From assembly GCA_022340465.1 (NCBI GenBank), contig JAJDNW010000011.1, positions 1 through 61,333 on the forward strand: a stretch of 61,333 nucleotides of DNA, read 5' to 3'. This document shows positions 17,723 to 26,653 of this stretch, in pieces. Position 1 is the stretch's first letter; each line of letters opens with the position of its first letter. The position numbers and the translations under genes were made by a program. This DNA is from Deltaproteobacteria bacterium (GTDB taxonomy: Bacteria > Desulfobacterota > Desulfobacteria > Desulfobacterales > B30-G6). Under the pieces are notes generated by a model, which made no database searches, was not told where the DNA came from, and saw nothing but the letters and a program-made list of their open reading frames with translations.

Positions 17723-19030
17723 ATGCCCTGGAACAAAGAATTTGAGTGCATGCCGGTTGAAAAACTGCAAAAATTTCAATTGGAAAAGTTCAAGGAAACC
17801 GTTGAATGGGTTGCCAGGAAAGTCCCCTTCTATAAAAGGAAATTCAAAGAACTGGGCGTCAAACCGGGCGATATCAAGTCACTGGAAGATGCGGCCAAAC
17901 TCCCATTGACCGTCAAGGAAGACCTGCGCGACAACTACCCCTTTGGATTGTGCGCGGTGCCCCTCAAAGATGTCGTCAGGGTGCACGCCTCCTCCGGTAC
18001 CACCGGCAAACCGATCACCGGTCCCTATACGCGGGCGGATCTGGACCAGTGGACCGAGTGCATGGTCAGAAATTTCCATGCCGCCGGCGTTCGGCCTGAA
18101 GATATGTTGCAAAATGCTTACGGCTACGGACTTTTTACGGGCGGGTTGGGATTCCATCAGGCAGCCACCAAAATGGGGTGCACAACGGTTCCCACCAGCT
18201 CCGGGCTGACCGAGAGACAGATTACCCTGATGAAGGATTTCGGGGTAACCGTCCTCTGCTGTACGCCGTCCTATGCGCTCACCATAGCCGAACGGGCCGA
18301 AGAGCTGAAGGTGGATATCAAGGCACTGCCGCTGAAGGTCGGCGTCTTCGGAGCCGAGCCCTGGACGGTTCAAATGCGAGACGAGATAGAAGAGCGCATG
18401 GGCATCAAGGCCATGGAAGCCTATGGGCTTACCGAACTGGGCGGCCCCGGGGTGGCTTATGACTGCGAGGAGCAAAATGGTCTCCACATCAATGAAGACC
18501 ACTACCTGGCCGAAGTTGTCGACCCCGCCACCATGGAGCCGCTTCCGCTGGGTGAGAAGGGAGAACTCCTTTTCACGTCACTCCAGCGCCGGGCCATGCC
18601 CATGATCCGCTACCGCACCAAGGATATCACCAGCCTCAGCCGGGAAACCTGCTCCTGCGGACGCACCTTCTTGAAAATGGAAAAAATTTCCGGACGCACC
18701 GACGACATGCTGATCATCAGCGGTGTCAACGTATTCCCCTCGCAGATTGAATCGCTGCTGCTGGACATCGACGAAGTCGAGCCCCAGTATCGCCTCATCG
18801 TCCGCAAAAAAGGATATCTGGATCAACTGGCCGTCCAGGTGGAAGCCAAACCGGAAGTGTACGAAGCCGGAAAGGAAAAACAGCTGGAAGTCGAAGCCAA
18901 GATCATGGCCCACATCAAGGGCAACATGGGCATCGGCGTCGAAGTCGACCTGGTCGAACCCAAATTCATCGCGCGCAGCGAGGGCAAGGCCTTGAGGGTC
19001 GTGGATGAGAGGCCCAAGCAGCTGCGATAG
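17723..19030 (+). CDS. paaK: Phenylacetate-CoA ligase (AMP-forming)
   Basis: This 435-residue ligase is of the PaaK type and activates phenylacetate or related aryl acids to CoA thioesters with ATP. It shows the PaaK P-loop HASSGTTGKPI, the adenylate-binding YGLTELGGPG, the hinge region RTDDMLIISGVNVFPSQIE and the C-terminal PaaK domain with GKALRV near the end. An AAGGAGG ribosome site precedes the ATG. It follows iorAB by 175 bp. In archaea and clostridia such ligases run with Ior to conserve energy or to activate arylacetates; which direction applies here is not decided by sequence. Confidence 0.93.
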   Translation: MPWNKEFECMPVEKLQKFQLEKFKETVEWVARKVPFYKRKFKELGVKPGDIKSLEDAAKLPLTVKEDLRDNYPFGLCAVPLKDVVRVHASSGTTGKPITGPYTRADLDQWTECMVRNFHAAGVRPEDMLQNAYGYGLFTGGLGFHQAATKMGCTTVPTSSGLTERQITLMKDFGVTVLCCTPSYALTIAERAEELKVDIKALPLKVGVFGAEPWTVQMRDEIEERMGIKAMEAYGLTELGGPGVAYDCEEQNGLHINEDHYLAEVVDPATMEPLPLGEKGELLFTSLQRRAMPMIRYRTKDITSLSRETCSCGRTFLKMEKISGRTDDMLIISGVNVFPSQIESLLLDIDEVEPQYRLIVRKKGYLDQLAVQVEAKPEVYEAGKEKQLEVEAKIMAHIKGNMGIGVEVDLVEPKFIARSEGKALRVVDERPKQLR

Positions 19031-19191
19031 TAAAGAATCCTGGCCCAGAGGACCAGGTTTCAAATACTGGGAAAAATTTTCATATATTCCCTTGAAACCG
19101 CGCTATCGCATGATTGCATAGACAACATCAACCGTTTCCAACATGCCTGATCGAACCGGTTGGGTAAGAAAATTTATTAGGGGGTGTCGAA

Positions 19192-20139
19192 ATGAGCAAA
19201 ACCCCGAAATTCAATCCCCGGTCGTTTGCCGTTATCGGTGCGGGCCCGGTGGGATCGATCGTCGCCGCCTTTCTGGCACATAACGGCTACGACGTCACCT
19301 TGTGCGATATCGTACCGGAACTGGTCAATCCCGCCCTGGATCCCGGCATTATGATCGACGGCGCCGAGAATTTGCAGCAAAAGGTCACGCGCGTCATCAC
19401 AGCCGTCGATGAATTGGGCCATCATGACCCGGATGTGATTTTCATCACCGTCAAAGCCAATGCCCTGCCCCTGATCGTTTCGGCCATCGAAACCTTTCAC
19501 CGGGAAGGACGTTATGTTGTCAGCTGGCAGAACGGTATCGACACGGAACGGGAAATCGGATCCACCCTGGGAGGACGGGCGGCCATGCGCGCGGTGGTCA
19601 ATTACGGCTGCGGGCTCAAGGCGCCCGGGAAAGTGCACATGCCGTTTCACCACCCGCCGCACTTCATCCAGGAACTCGATCCCCGGTCGAAACACGCCGC
19701 CGTAGCAGTGGCCGAAGCCCTCACCAAAAGCGGACTCGAGACAGAGCACACCGACCAAATCATCTCCATGGTATGGCGAAAGGCCGTGATGAACGCCTGC
19801 ATGAACCCCGTGTGTGCCGTAACAGGACTGACCATGGCCCAAAGCATGACCGACCCCATTATTTTCAACCTGGTTGACAACCTGGTCAAGGAGTGCATCA
19901 AGATAGCCAGGGCCAATGAGATCAGCCTGGGTTGGGATTTTTATCCCCATGCCATCGAATACATGAGCAATGCAGGCGACCACAAACCCTCCATGCTGAT
20001 GGACATCGAAAACGGCCGTCGGACCGAAATCGACTATATCAACGGCAAGTTTGTCGAATATGGCCGCCAGGCCGGCATCGAAACCCCGTTCAACATCACC
20101 ATGCGTTCACTCGTAAAAGGGCTGGAATCGAGACTATGA
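19192..20139 (+). CDS. Ketopantoate reductase (ApbA/PanE) family 2-oxoacid reductase
   Basis: This 315-residue NAD(P)H-dependent dehydrogenase has the N-terminal GAGPVGS nucleotide motif, ITVKANAL with the conserved Lys, WRKAVMNACMNP and the C-terminal family motif KPSMLMDIENGRRTEIDYINGKF. The family reduces 2-dehydropantoate to pantoate, but homologues act on other 2-oxoacids. Its stop overlaps the start of a dehydratase activator gene (ATGA), so the two are translationally coupled. That suggests its product is a 2-hydroxyacid feeding a 2-hydroxyacyl-CoA dehydratase rather than pantothenate synthesis. That role is inference from context. Confidence 0.88.
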   Translation: MSKTPKFNPRSFAVIGAGPVGSIVAAFLAHNGYDVTLCDIVPELVNPALDPGIMIDGAENLQQKVTRVITAVDELGHHDPDVIFITVKANALPLIVSAIETFHREGRYVVSWQNGIDTEREIGSTLGGRAAMRAVVNYGCGLKAPGKVHMPFHHPPHFIQELDPRSKHAAVAVAEALTKSGLETEHTDQIISMVWRKAVMNACMNPVCAVTGLTMAQSMTDPIIFNLVDNLVKECIKIARANEISLGWDFYPHAIEYMSNAGDHKPSMLMDIENGRRTEIDYINGKFVEYGRQAGIETPFNITMRSLVKGLESRL

Positions 20140-20912
20140 CCAAATTGCGCCCCGTGTACGCCGGAGTCGATGTGGGGGCCTCCCGGACCAAGGTTGCCAT
20201 ACTGAATGCGAAGCGTGAACTCGCGGGTTACTCTATTGAAAAATCGGGAACCGACTTTACGGCCACTGCCGACCGCTGCCTTGAGGCGTCGCTGGAAATG
20301 GCCCGGGTTTCCAGGGAGGATGTTTCAAAAGCCGTGTCAACGGGGTACGGCAGAAAAAACGTTTCCTATTCCGACGATAGCAAAACCGAGATCGGATGCC
20401 ATGCTAAGGGATGTTTTCACTACTACCCCATGGCTATCACGATTATAGATATCGGCGGTCAGGACAACAAAGTCATCAAACTGGATGAAAAAGGCCTGCG
20501 GACCGGCTTCAAAATGAACCGTAAATGCGCTGCCGGCACCGGCGCCTTCCTGGAAGAGATGTCTGCACGCCTTGACATCCCTTTGGATGAAATGGACGGT
20601 TTGGCCAGGCAGTCGACCGACATGGTGAAACTGGGCAGCTTCTGCACGGTTTTCTCGGCAACCGAGGTCCTCGAAAATATAAGAAACGGTAAAAAGGTTC
20701 CGGACATTGTCAAGGGACTTTTCTATTCAGTCATCAAGCGGGTCATCGAAATGGACGCCTTAACCGATAGCGTGGTCATGACCGGCGGTGTCGTGGCCCA
20801 CAACCCTTTCCTTGTCGCCATGACAGAGGAAATTATCGAAAAAAAAATCCTGGTGCCGGAGCATCCCCAGTTGACCGGAGCCGTGGGGGCGGCGCTTTAT
20901 GCCATGGCGTAA
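20136..20912 (+). CDS. 2-hydroxyacyl-CoA dehydratase / benzoyl-CoA reductase activator ATPase
   Basis: This 258-residue protein is of the HgdC/FldI/BcrD/BadG family. The homodimer carries one 4Fe-4S cluster and uses ATP to push a low-potential electron into its partner enzyme. Visible are the ASKHA phosphate loops (GVDVGASRTKVA and IIDIGGQDNK), the cluster cysteines in NRKCAAGTGAF and SFCTVFSATEV, and MTGGVVAHNP. The ATG at 20136 overlaps the preceding stop codon; longer frames upstream only read through the previous gene. The partner subunit follows at 20972. It is soluble and oxygen-sensitive by family. Confidence 0.94.
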   Translation: MTKLRPVYAGVDVGASRTKVAILNAKRELAGYSIEKSGTDFTATADRCLEASLEMARVSREDVSKAVSTGYGRKNVSYSDDSKTEIGCHAKGCFHYYPMAITIIDIGGQDNKVIKLDEKGLRTGFKMNRKCAAGTGAFLEEMSARLDIPLDEMDGLARQSTDMVKLGSFCTVFSATEVLENIRNGKKVPDIVKGLFYSVIKRVIEMDALTDSVVMTGGVVAHNPFLVAMTEEIIEKKILVPEHPQLTGAVGAALYAMA

Positions 20913-20971
20913 CGAGTCATAAGCCAGAAAACCAGGTATCACCTATAAAAAACCAGTTGGAGAGCCCCATA

Positions 20972-22219
20972 ATGCTTGACGAAAAAAAGCCCGTTATCCG
21001 TCGCCTGAAGACATCCAGAGATATGGGCAAGTTCATGGCCGATTACTACTACGAGCTCGACGATGCCGCCAAAACCGGCAACCGAAAAATCGCCTGGTGC
21101 ACCAGTGTCGGCCCGGCGGAAATCCTGAGGGGGATGGGTTTTTTGACCTACTTCCCGGAGACCCATTCCGCCATGCTGGGGACATCGCGAATGGCCACCG
21201 ACCTCATTCCCAAAGCCAATGCCATCGGCTACTCGCCGGACATCTGCTCCTATCTCACCGCCGATATCGGTGCCTTTCTGGATGGGGTCACACCGCTTTC
21301 AAAAGCGTTCAAGGGGATCGAAAGCGTACCCAGACCGGATGTCCTCGTATTTAACACCAACCAGTGCCGCGACGTTCAGGACTGGTTCAACTGGTACGGC
21401 GAGAAATTCAACGTGCCGGTGCTGGGCGTCCATTCCTATGTGGGCGTCAATGACATCACCCCCCCGCTCATCTCCTCCATTGCCAGACAGATGGAGAACA
21501 TCGTGGAACCGCTCGAGGAAGTCGCCGGAAAAAACCTGGACATGCATGCACTCAAACAGGCGGTCGCCCTGTCCAGGGAATGCTCCGATCTGTGGGCAAA
21601 ATGCCTCGCCGCTGCCGCGGCCAAACCCTCGCCGCTTACCTTTTTCGACGGCACGACCCTTATGGGGCCGGCGGTTGTCGGCCGGGGCACCCGAAAGGCG
21701 GTCGATGCCTACAAACTGCTGCTCGAAGAGCTCCAAGAGCGTGTCAGTCAAGGTGTCGGGGCGCTGGAAGAGGAACACCACCGAATTTACTGGGAAGGCA
21801 TGCCGGTTTGGGGCCGCCTTGGCATGCACTCCAAGATGTTCGGCGCGTTAAAGGCCAACGTGATCGCTTCGACCTACTGCAGCAGCTGGATTTTTTCGGC
21901 CCTGGACCCGGAAGACCCCTTCAACAGCATGGCCCGGGCCTACACGGAGCTGTTCATCGTACGTTCGGATGAATACAAGGAAAGGTACATCAAAGACAAA
22001 CTCGACTTTTTCAATATCGACGGTATCATCTATCACGATGCCAAGACCTGCCCCAACAACTCCAACTGCCGCTACGGCATGCCCCAGCGGCTGGAGAGGG
22101 AAACCGGCATCCCCAGCCTGACCATTAACGGTGATCTCAACGACCTGAGGCTCCTGTCCGATGAACAGATGAAAACCAATGTGGAAGCGTTCATCGAACA
22201 ACTCGAGGAAAGGAGTTAG
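20972..22219 (+). CDS. 2-hydroxyacyl-CoA dehydratase / benzoyl-CoA reductase family subunit (HgdB/BcrC-like)
   Basis: This 415-residue iron-sulfur protein of the HgdB/BcrC family catalyses reductive radical chemistry after activation by the upstream ATPase. The N-terminal region KIAWCTSVGPAEILRGMG and GYSPDICSYLTADIGAF match the family, as do FNTNQCRDVQDWF and the C-terminal TCPNNSNCRYGMPQ ... GIPSL. ATG at 20972 with GGAGAG 7 nt upstream is preferred over a TTG at 20957. Canonical enzymes have two homologous subunits, and only one is present here. It may form a homodimer like double-cubane proteins, or its partner may be elsewhere. The substrate is unknown; the neighbours suggest an aryl- or acyl-CoA. 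Confidence 0.88.
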   Translation: MLDEKKPVIRRLKTSRDMGKFMADYYYELDDAAKTGNRKIAWCTSVGPAEILRGMGFLTYFPETHSAMLGTSRMATDLIPKANAIGYSPDICSYLTADIGAFLDGVTPLSKAFKGIESVPRPDVLVFNTNQCRDVQDWFNWYGEKFNVPVLGVHSYVGVNDITPPLISSIARQMENIVEPLEEVAGKNLDMHALKQAVALSRECSDLWAKCLAAAAAKPSPLTFFDGTTLMGPAVVGRGTRKAVDAYKLLLEELQERVSQGVGALEEEHHRIYWEGMPVWGRLGMHSKMFGALKANVIASTYCSSWIFSALDPEDPFNSMARAYTELFIVRSDEYKERYIKDKLDFFNIDGIIYHDAKTCPNNSNCRYGMPQRLERETGIPSLTINGDLNDLRLLSDEQMKTNVEAFIEQLEERS

Positions 22220-22224
22220 GAAGA

Positions 22225-23778
22225 ATGACCGCATGGATGAATCTCGGCCAGCAGTTCAAGATGAATGCCAAAAAATATCCGCAACGGATCGCCATGAAAG
22301 ACAGGGAGCGCGTGTTCACCTATTCCGAATCCAACCGGCGGGTGAACTGCCTTGCCCACGGACTGATTGAACTCGGGCTTTCCCGGGGGGACAAGGTGGC
22401 TGTTTTCATGGAAAACAGCATCGAGATCGTTGAAATCTTCCTGGCAACCGCTAAAACCGGCCTGACCATCGTGCCCATAAACTTCAGACTGGTGGGGCAG
22501 GAGGTGGAATACATCGTCAACAACTCCGACGCCAAGGCGTTTTTCGTGGATGCCGAGTTTACCCCCATGGTCGACACCATCAAGGATCGGTTGCATAATA
22601 TCTCCGGCGACAACTACATCGCCGTGGGTTCCGAGCGTCCCGGTTATAAGGAGTATGAGGCTTTGCTCCAAGGCGCCCCCGAGGATGAACCCGATATCCC
22701 TGTCGACTCGCGGGAGAGCTGGATTCTGATCTACACGTCGGGCACCACCGGCAAACCCAAAGGCGTCGTCCGTTCGCACGCATCGCACATCGCTTTCTAC
22801 CTGATCAACGCAATCGACTACGGGTTTAACGACCACGATATCTGTTTGAACGTCATGCCCCTGTGCCACATCAACTCGACCTTTTTCACGTTCACCTTTC
22901 TCTATATCGGTGCATCGGTGTACATCCATCCGGCGCGGTCCTTCAAGCCGGTTGAAATCATGAAGATCATCGAAAAAGAAAAGATAACCTTCATATCGCT
23001 GATCCCGACGCACTACAACCTCATTCTGAACATCCCGGAAGAGGACCGCCATTTCGATGTCACTTCGGTGCGCAAACTTCTCTGCTCCTCCGCCCCTGTC
23101 CGCAAAGACATGAAGTTGGCCATCATCGACTTCTTCTCCGGGGTGGATCTCTACGAAGCCTACGGATCGACGGAAGCCGGAGGCGTCACCGTCCTCAAAC
23201 CGGAGGACCAGATGAGAAAGCTGGGATCCATCGGGCAGGAATGCCTGGGCTCCGACGGTGTCAGGCTGCTGGATGAAAATGGAAAGGAGGTCGGCGTGGG
23301 TGAGGTCGGGGAACTCTACTCCAGGAGTCCCATGCTTTTCGATGAATACTATAAACTGCCGGAAAAGACGGCGCAATCCTTCAACAACGGATGGTTCAGT
23401 GCCGGCGACATGGCCCGCAGGGATGCGGAAGGCTTCTTCGAAATCGTCGATCGCAAGGACAACATGATCATCTCCGGCGGGGAAAACATCTACCCGAGCG
23501 AGGTGGAGGAAGTTATCGGCAGCCACGAGTGCGTCTTCGACTGTGCCGTTATCGGACTGCCGGACGACAAGTGGGGGGAAAAAGTGGTCGCCGTGATCGT
23601 CCCCAAGGGTACAAAAAAGGAAGAAATATCCGAAGAGATGATCATGGATTGCTGCCGGGAGCAGATGGCCGGCTACAAAAGGCCCAAAAAAATCGTCTTC
23701 ATAGATGAGGATGACATGCCCCGCACCCCCACGGGCAAGATTCTGCACCGCAAACTGCGTGAAAAATACAAGGATTAA
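22225..23778 (+). CDS. AMP-forming acyl-CoA synthetase
   Basis: This 517-residue ligase of the ANL family forms acyl-CoA from a carboxylic acid, ATP and CoA. It has the P-loop LIYTSGTTGKPKG, the adenylate motif YEAYGSTEAGGV, the hinge IVDRKDNMIISGGENIYP and the C-terminal Lys region RTPTGKILHRKL. It starts 5 bp after the dehydratase-like gene with an AGGAG-type ribosome site inside that gene's end, so it is cotranscribed. It most likely makes the CoA thioester used by the dehydratase-like enzyme. The exact acid cannot be deduced. Confidence 0.93.
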   Translation: MTAWMNLGQQFKMNAKKYPQRIAMKDRERVFTYSESNRRVNCLAHGLIELGLSRGDKVAVFMENSIEIVEIFLATAKTGLTIVPINFRLVGQEVEYIVNNSDAKAFFVDAEFTPMVDTIKDRLHNISGDNYIAVGSERPGYKEYEALLQGAPEDEPDIPVDSRESWILIYTSGTTGKPKGVVRSHASHIAFYLINAIDYGFNDHDICLNVMPLCHINSTFFTFTFLYIGASVYIHPARSFKPVEIMKIIEKEKITFISLIPTHYNLILNIPEEDRHFDVTSVRKLLCSSAPVRKDMKLAIIDFFSGVDLYEAYGSTEAGGVTVLKPEDQMRKLGSIGQECLGSDGVRLLDENGKEVGVGEVGELYSRSPMLFDEYYKLPEKTAQSFNNGWFSAGDMARRDAEGFFEIVDRKDNMIISGGENIYPSEVEEVIGSHECVFDCAVIGLPDDKWGEKVVAVIVPKGTKKEEISEEMIMDCCREQMAGYKRPKKIVFIDEDDMPRTPTGKILHRKLREKYKD

Positions 23779-23920
23779 TTATTTCGCGGAAACCGATGAA
23801 ATGATTAATCCTTGAAAAGGGCTTCGCCCTTCAAGCAAAAAATTTAAATGACTATTTGAAAAATAAAACAGGCAGAAACGAAAGCGGAGTTATGGGAGCA
23901 AAATTCAAATTAACAACTAG

Positions 23921-23966
23921 CGGCGACTTGTCTCGACGTAGCTCGAAGAGCGAAGACGTAAGCCGC
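23921..23966. repeat. REP-like palindromic intergenic element
   Basis: The stretch from GGCGACTT to AAGCCGC contains a central hairpin AGCTC-GAA-GAGC and flanking ACGT steps, giving an imperfect stem. It has the look of a dispersed extragenic palindrome, but no second copy was found in this window. Confidence 0.35.
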
Positions 23967-23970
23967 ACAC

Positions 23971-24010
23971 TAATAAAATTTTCCAGCGGCCCACCCGGAA
24001 AATTTTATTA
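23971..24010 (+). terminator. AT-rich perfect hairpin between acyl-CoA synthetase and thiolase
   Basis: TAATAAAATTTTCC (23971-23984) pairs perfectly with GGAAAATTTTATTA (23997-24010) across a 12-nt GC-rich loop. It ends 20 bp before the thiolase ATG and has an A-rich, not T-rich, 3' side. It could be a terminator or processing site for the upstream transcript, or a leader structure that affects thiolase translation. Confidence 0.4.
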
Positions 24011-24030
24011 AAAAGGGAGGGAACCGACCG

Positions 24031-25221
24031 ATGTTAAAAAACGCGTACATTCCTTATGGAGGATACTACAGCACGCCCTTCTGCCGCTGGCAGGGCAGTC
24101 TGGCAAATGAAAATTCGATCGTGCTGGCGGCAGAAACATCCAAACGATGGCTGGCATTCAAAGAATGGGATCCCGGCATGTTCGACTACCTTTACCTGGG
24201 AATCACCATCAGCCAGATACACCAGTTCTATGCCGCCCCCTGGGCAGCCGCCCTCATGGGCGCCGGAGAAATCCCGGGAATCGCCCTGGCCCAGGCCTGC
24301 ACCACCGGAACGACTTGCATCTACCAGGCGGCCGTCGGCGTGGAAACCGGCCTTTACGACAATGTCTACGTCATGACCACGGATCGCACCTCCAACGGTC
24401 CCCACACCATCTGGCCCAATCCCAAGGGGCCGGGCGGTGAAGTCATTTCGGAAAACTGGCTCATGGACAATTTCAACAGCGATCCCAATGTGGGCCTACG
24501 CATGGTGGAAACCGCCGAGAATGTGGCCAAGGAGGAAGGCTTCACCAAAGAAGCCTGTGACGAGCTTTCTCTCAGGCGCTACGAACAGTATGCCCAGTCG
24601 CTGGACAACGACCGTGAATTCCAGAAGCGTTACATGTTCGGTGCGGAAGTCAAGGTGTCCCGCAAAAAAAGCGTCCTGGTGGAAGAGGACGAAGGCATCA
24701 TGCCCACGACTGCCGAGGGTCTGGCCGCCCTTAAACCGCTGATTCCGGGGGGCGTGCTCAGTTTCGGCGCCCAAACCCATCCCGCCGACGGCAACGCCAG
24801 CATGGTCGTCACCACCGAAGGAAAAGCCCGGGAGCTCAGCTGCGACCCTTCCGTTCCGGTTCAGGTCGTTTCCTACGGGTTTTCCAGAGAGCGCAAGGGC
24901 TACATGGCGGCCGCGCCCGTCCCCGCCAGCCGCATGGCCCTGAAAAATGCGGGGCTCGGCATCGGCGACATCAACGTGATCAAGACTCACAATCCCTTTA
25001 TCGTCAACGACATCAATTTCGCCAAACAGTTCGATATCGATGCAAGCACGATGAACAACTACGGCTGCTCCATGATCTACGGCCACCCCCAGGGCTCCAC
25101 GGCCACCCGCCTGATCGTCGAGGGAATCGAGGAAACCGTGGAAAAGGGCGGCGGCTACCTGCTCTGGGCCGGCTGCGCCGCGGGCGACTGCGGGGCGGCT
25201 TTGGTTCTCAAAATAGGATAA
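24031..25221 (+). CDS. Thiolase-family acyl-CoA acetyltransferase
   Basis: This 396-residue thiolase fold protein keeps the nucleophilic Cys (LAQACTTGTTCIY, about residue 90), an HNPF segment, the YGHPQGSTA motif and the C-terminal Cys region GCAAGDCGAALV. It is a degradative-type thiolase or a related acyltransferase. It would release acetyl-CoA after side-chain shortening or condense acyl groups. A GGGAGG ribosome site lies upstream. It ends the plus-strand cluster, converging on the livK gene across a terminator. Confidence 0.88.
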   Translation: MLKNAYIPYGGYYSTPFCRWQGSLANENSIVLAAETSKRWLAFKEWDPGMFDYLYLGITISQIHQFYAAPWAAALMGAGEIPGIALAQACTTGTTCIYQAAVGVETGLYDNVYVMTTDRTSNGPHTIWPNPKGPGGEVISENWLMDNFNSDPNVGLRMVETAENVAKEEGFTKEACDELSLRRYEQYAQSLDNDREFQKRYMFGAEVKVSRKKSVLVEEDEGIMPTTAEGLAALKPLIPGGVLSFGAQTHPADGNASMVVTTEGKARELSCDPSVPVQVVSYGFSRERKGYMAAAPVPASRMALKNAGLGIGDINVIKTHNPFIVNDINFAKQFDIDASTMNNYGCSMIYGHPQGSTATRLIVEGIEETVEKGGGYLLWAGCAAGDCGAALVLKIG

Positions 25222-25227
25222 AAAATA

Positions 25228-25270
25228 GCCCTCCATCGGCTCGTTTCGAATCGGTGGAGGGCATTTTTTT
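25228..25270. terminator. Bidirectional rho-independent terminator
   Basis: GCCCTCCA (25228-25235) pairs with TGGAGGGC (25255-25262), the stem extends inward by four more pairs including G-U, and a T7 run follows on the plus strand with an A-rich stretch on the other side. It sits between convergent thiolase and livK genes. Confidence 0.85.
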
Positions 25271-25310
25271 GGATTTGCAATCGACGCCGGGTCAACCCGG
25301 CTGTTTTTTA

Positions 25311-26531
25311 TTAGTTTATCCAGCGCGGCTTGACAAACTTCCCGTACGGATAGGGTGTCAGCGGCGGATCGGTGAAAATCGGCTGCAATTCACCACCATG
25401 CACCTGGTAGTGGACCACAGGAGCACCGGCTTGGGCTCGCAGCACATTGTCCTTGTCCCACTTGATCAGGCCCAGTTCGCCCTCATACCCGTTCTTTTGG
25501 ATATAGGCGTTCACGGCTTTGAAATCATAGGCATCGCCCACTTTTTCCACCGCATGCGCCCAGGCCTTGACCGCCGTGTAGGCAATCCAGGCACCGGCCG
25601 GAACCTGGTGTTTGTAAAGACCAACAAACTTGTCAACCCAGGCTTGAGCGGCGGCGTTGGGGGCCTTGGGGCCGGGCAGTCCGCTGGGCATTTCTCCCAC
25701 GATGCCGTCGGCCGAGGTCCCCAGCGCGTCCACAACCTCGCGCGGCGTAATCCCCCACCCCAGGCTGATAATGGCATTGGAGGGTTTCTTCAAAAATTGC
25801 TGTACGAAGGTGATGTTTTCCTGCCCGCTGGGAATTTCCATGTGAATAATGGCCGGTTTGATCCTGCGAATCTGAGAGAGGATCACCCCCCACTCATTGG
25901 TGCCGTAGGGCACGGTTTCGCGTTTGGCGACCTTCCAGCCTTTTTCCTTGAAGCTTTTTTCGAGCGTGTCGCCCACTTCGAGGCCCCAGGAGTCATCGGT
26001 ATTGATGATGACCACCTTCTGGTTGGGGTACTTGTAGGGTAGCGCCATCAAGGCCCGAAACATGCTCTTGGCCTGTTCGACCCCCACATCGGTGGTCTGA
26101 TAGATGTTGTAGTACTTTTTGGGGTCTTCTCTGAAGATGTCAACGGCTGCCTGGGAGCCGTCATCCGCAAAAAAGGGTGCATCATATTTGCCGTAGGCGC
26201 GCACATCCTGTCCCCAACCCGCCCAGCCGGCATGCACGGAGGCCACCCTTTTCTGACCGCACAGGTAATCGGCCGCCTGCATGACCACTTCGGGCTCGAA
26301 GCCTTTGGAATCGAAACGAATTATTTCGATCTGCTTGCCCAGCAATCCGCCCGCCTCGTTGATCTCATCGATGGCCATCTTGATCCCCTTGAAATAATCG
26401 GCCCCCGAACCGGCAGCCCAGCCGGTCATGGGAATCGGCACCCCCACCGGGATGGTGTCCGCCGCCATGGCCCCGGGGATGATAAGAAGACACAGTGCCA
26501 TTGCCAACGTAATCAGCTTGAATCGCTTCAT
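25311..26531 (-). CDS. livK: ABC transporter substrate-binding protein, branched-chain amino acid type
   Basis: This 406-residue periplasmic binding protein of the Leu/Ile/Val (type I) family has an N-terminal signal peptide (MKRFKLITLAMALCLLIIPG, probable cleavage after AMA). The mature start DTIPVGVPIPMTGWAAGSG is typical of the family. It is the last gene of the livGFHMK operon, 122 bp after livM, with its own GGGAGG ribosome site. In this bacterial group such systems often carry aromatic or short carboxylic acids as well as amino acids, so the substrate is left open. Confidence 0.93.
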   Translation of the reverse strand: MKRFKLITLAMALCLLIIPGAMAADTIPVGVPIPMTGWAAGSGADYFKGIKMAIDEINEAGGLLGKQIEIIRFDSKGFEPEVVMQAADYLCGQKRVASVHAGWAGWGQDVRAYGKYDAPFFADDGSQAAVDIFREDPKKYYNIYQTTDVGVEQAKSMFRALMALPYKYPNQKVVIINTDDSWGLEVGDTLEKSFKEKGWKVAKRETVPYGTNEWGVILSQIRRIKPAIIHMEIPSGQENITFVQQFLKKPSNAIISLGWGITPREVVDALGTSADGIVGEMPSGLPGPKAPNAAAQAWVDKFVGLYKHQVPAGAWIAYTAVKAWAHAVEKVGDAYDFKAVNAYIQKNGYEGELGLIKWDKDNVLRAQAGAPVVHYQVHGGELQPIFTDPPLTPYPYGKFVKPRWIN

Positions 26532-26653
26532 TTTCGCCTCCCTTTTTTGTTAGTTGTTGCACGTCGACCGCCCCGCGGAGCCGTTTGCCGGCAAGCCCCA
26601 GGATTGCGGCTTGTTATCAACTGCTCAGAGCGTTGCATTCACACCGGACAGCC

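Noticed and set aside
22216-23748. A 510-codon open frame antisense to the acyl-CoA synthetase
   Set aside because: It is a shadow of the plus-strand ligase, which has all ANL motifs.
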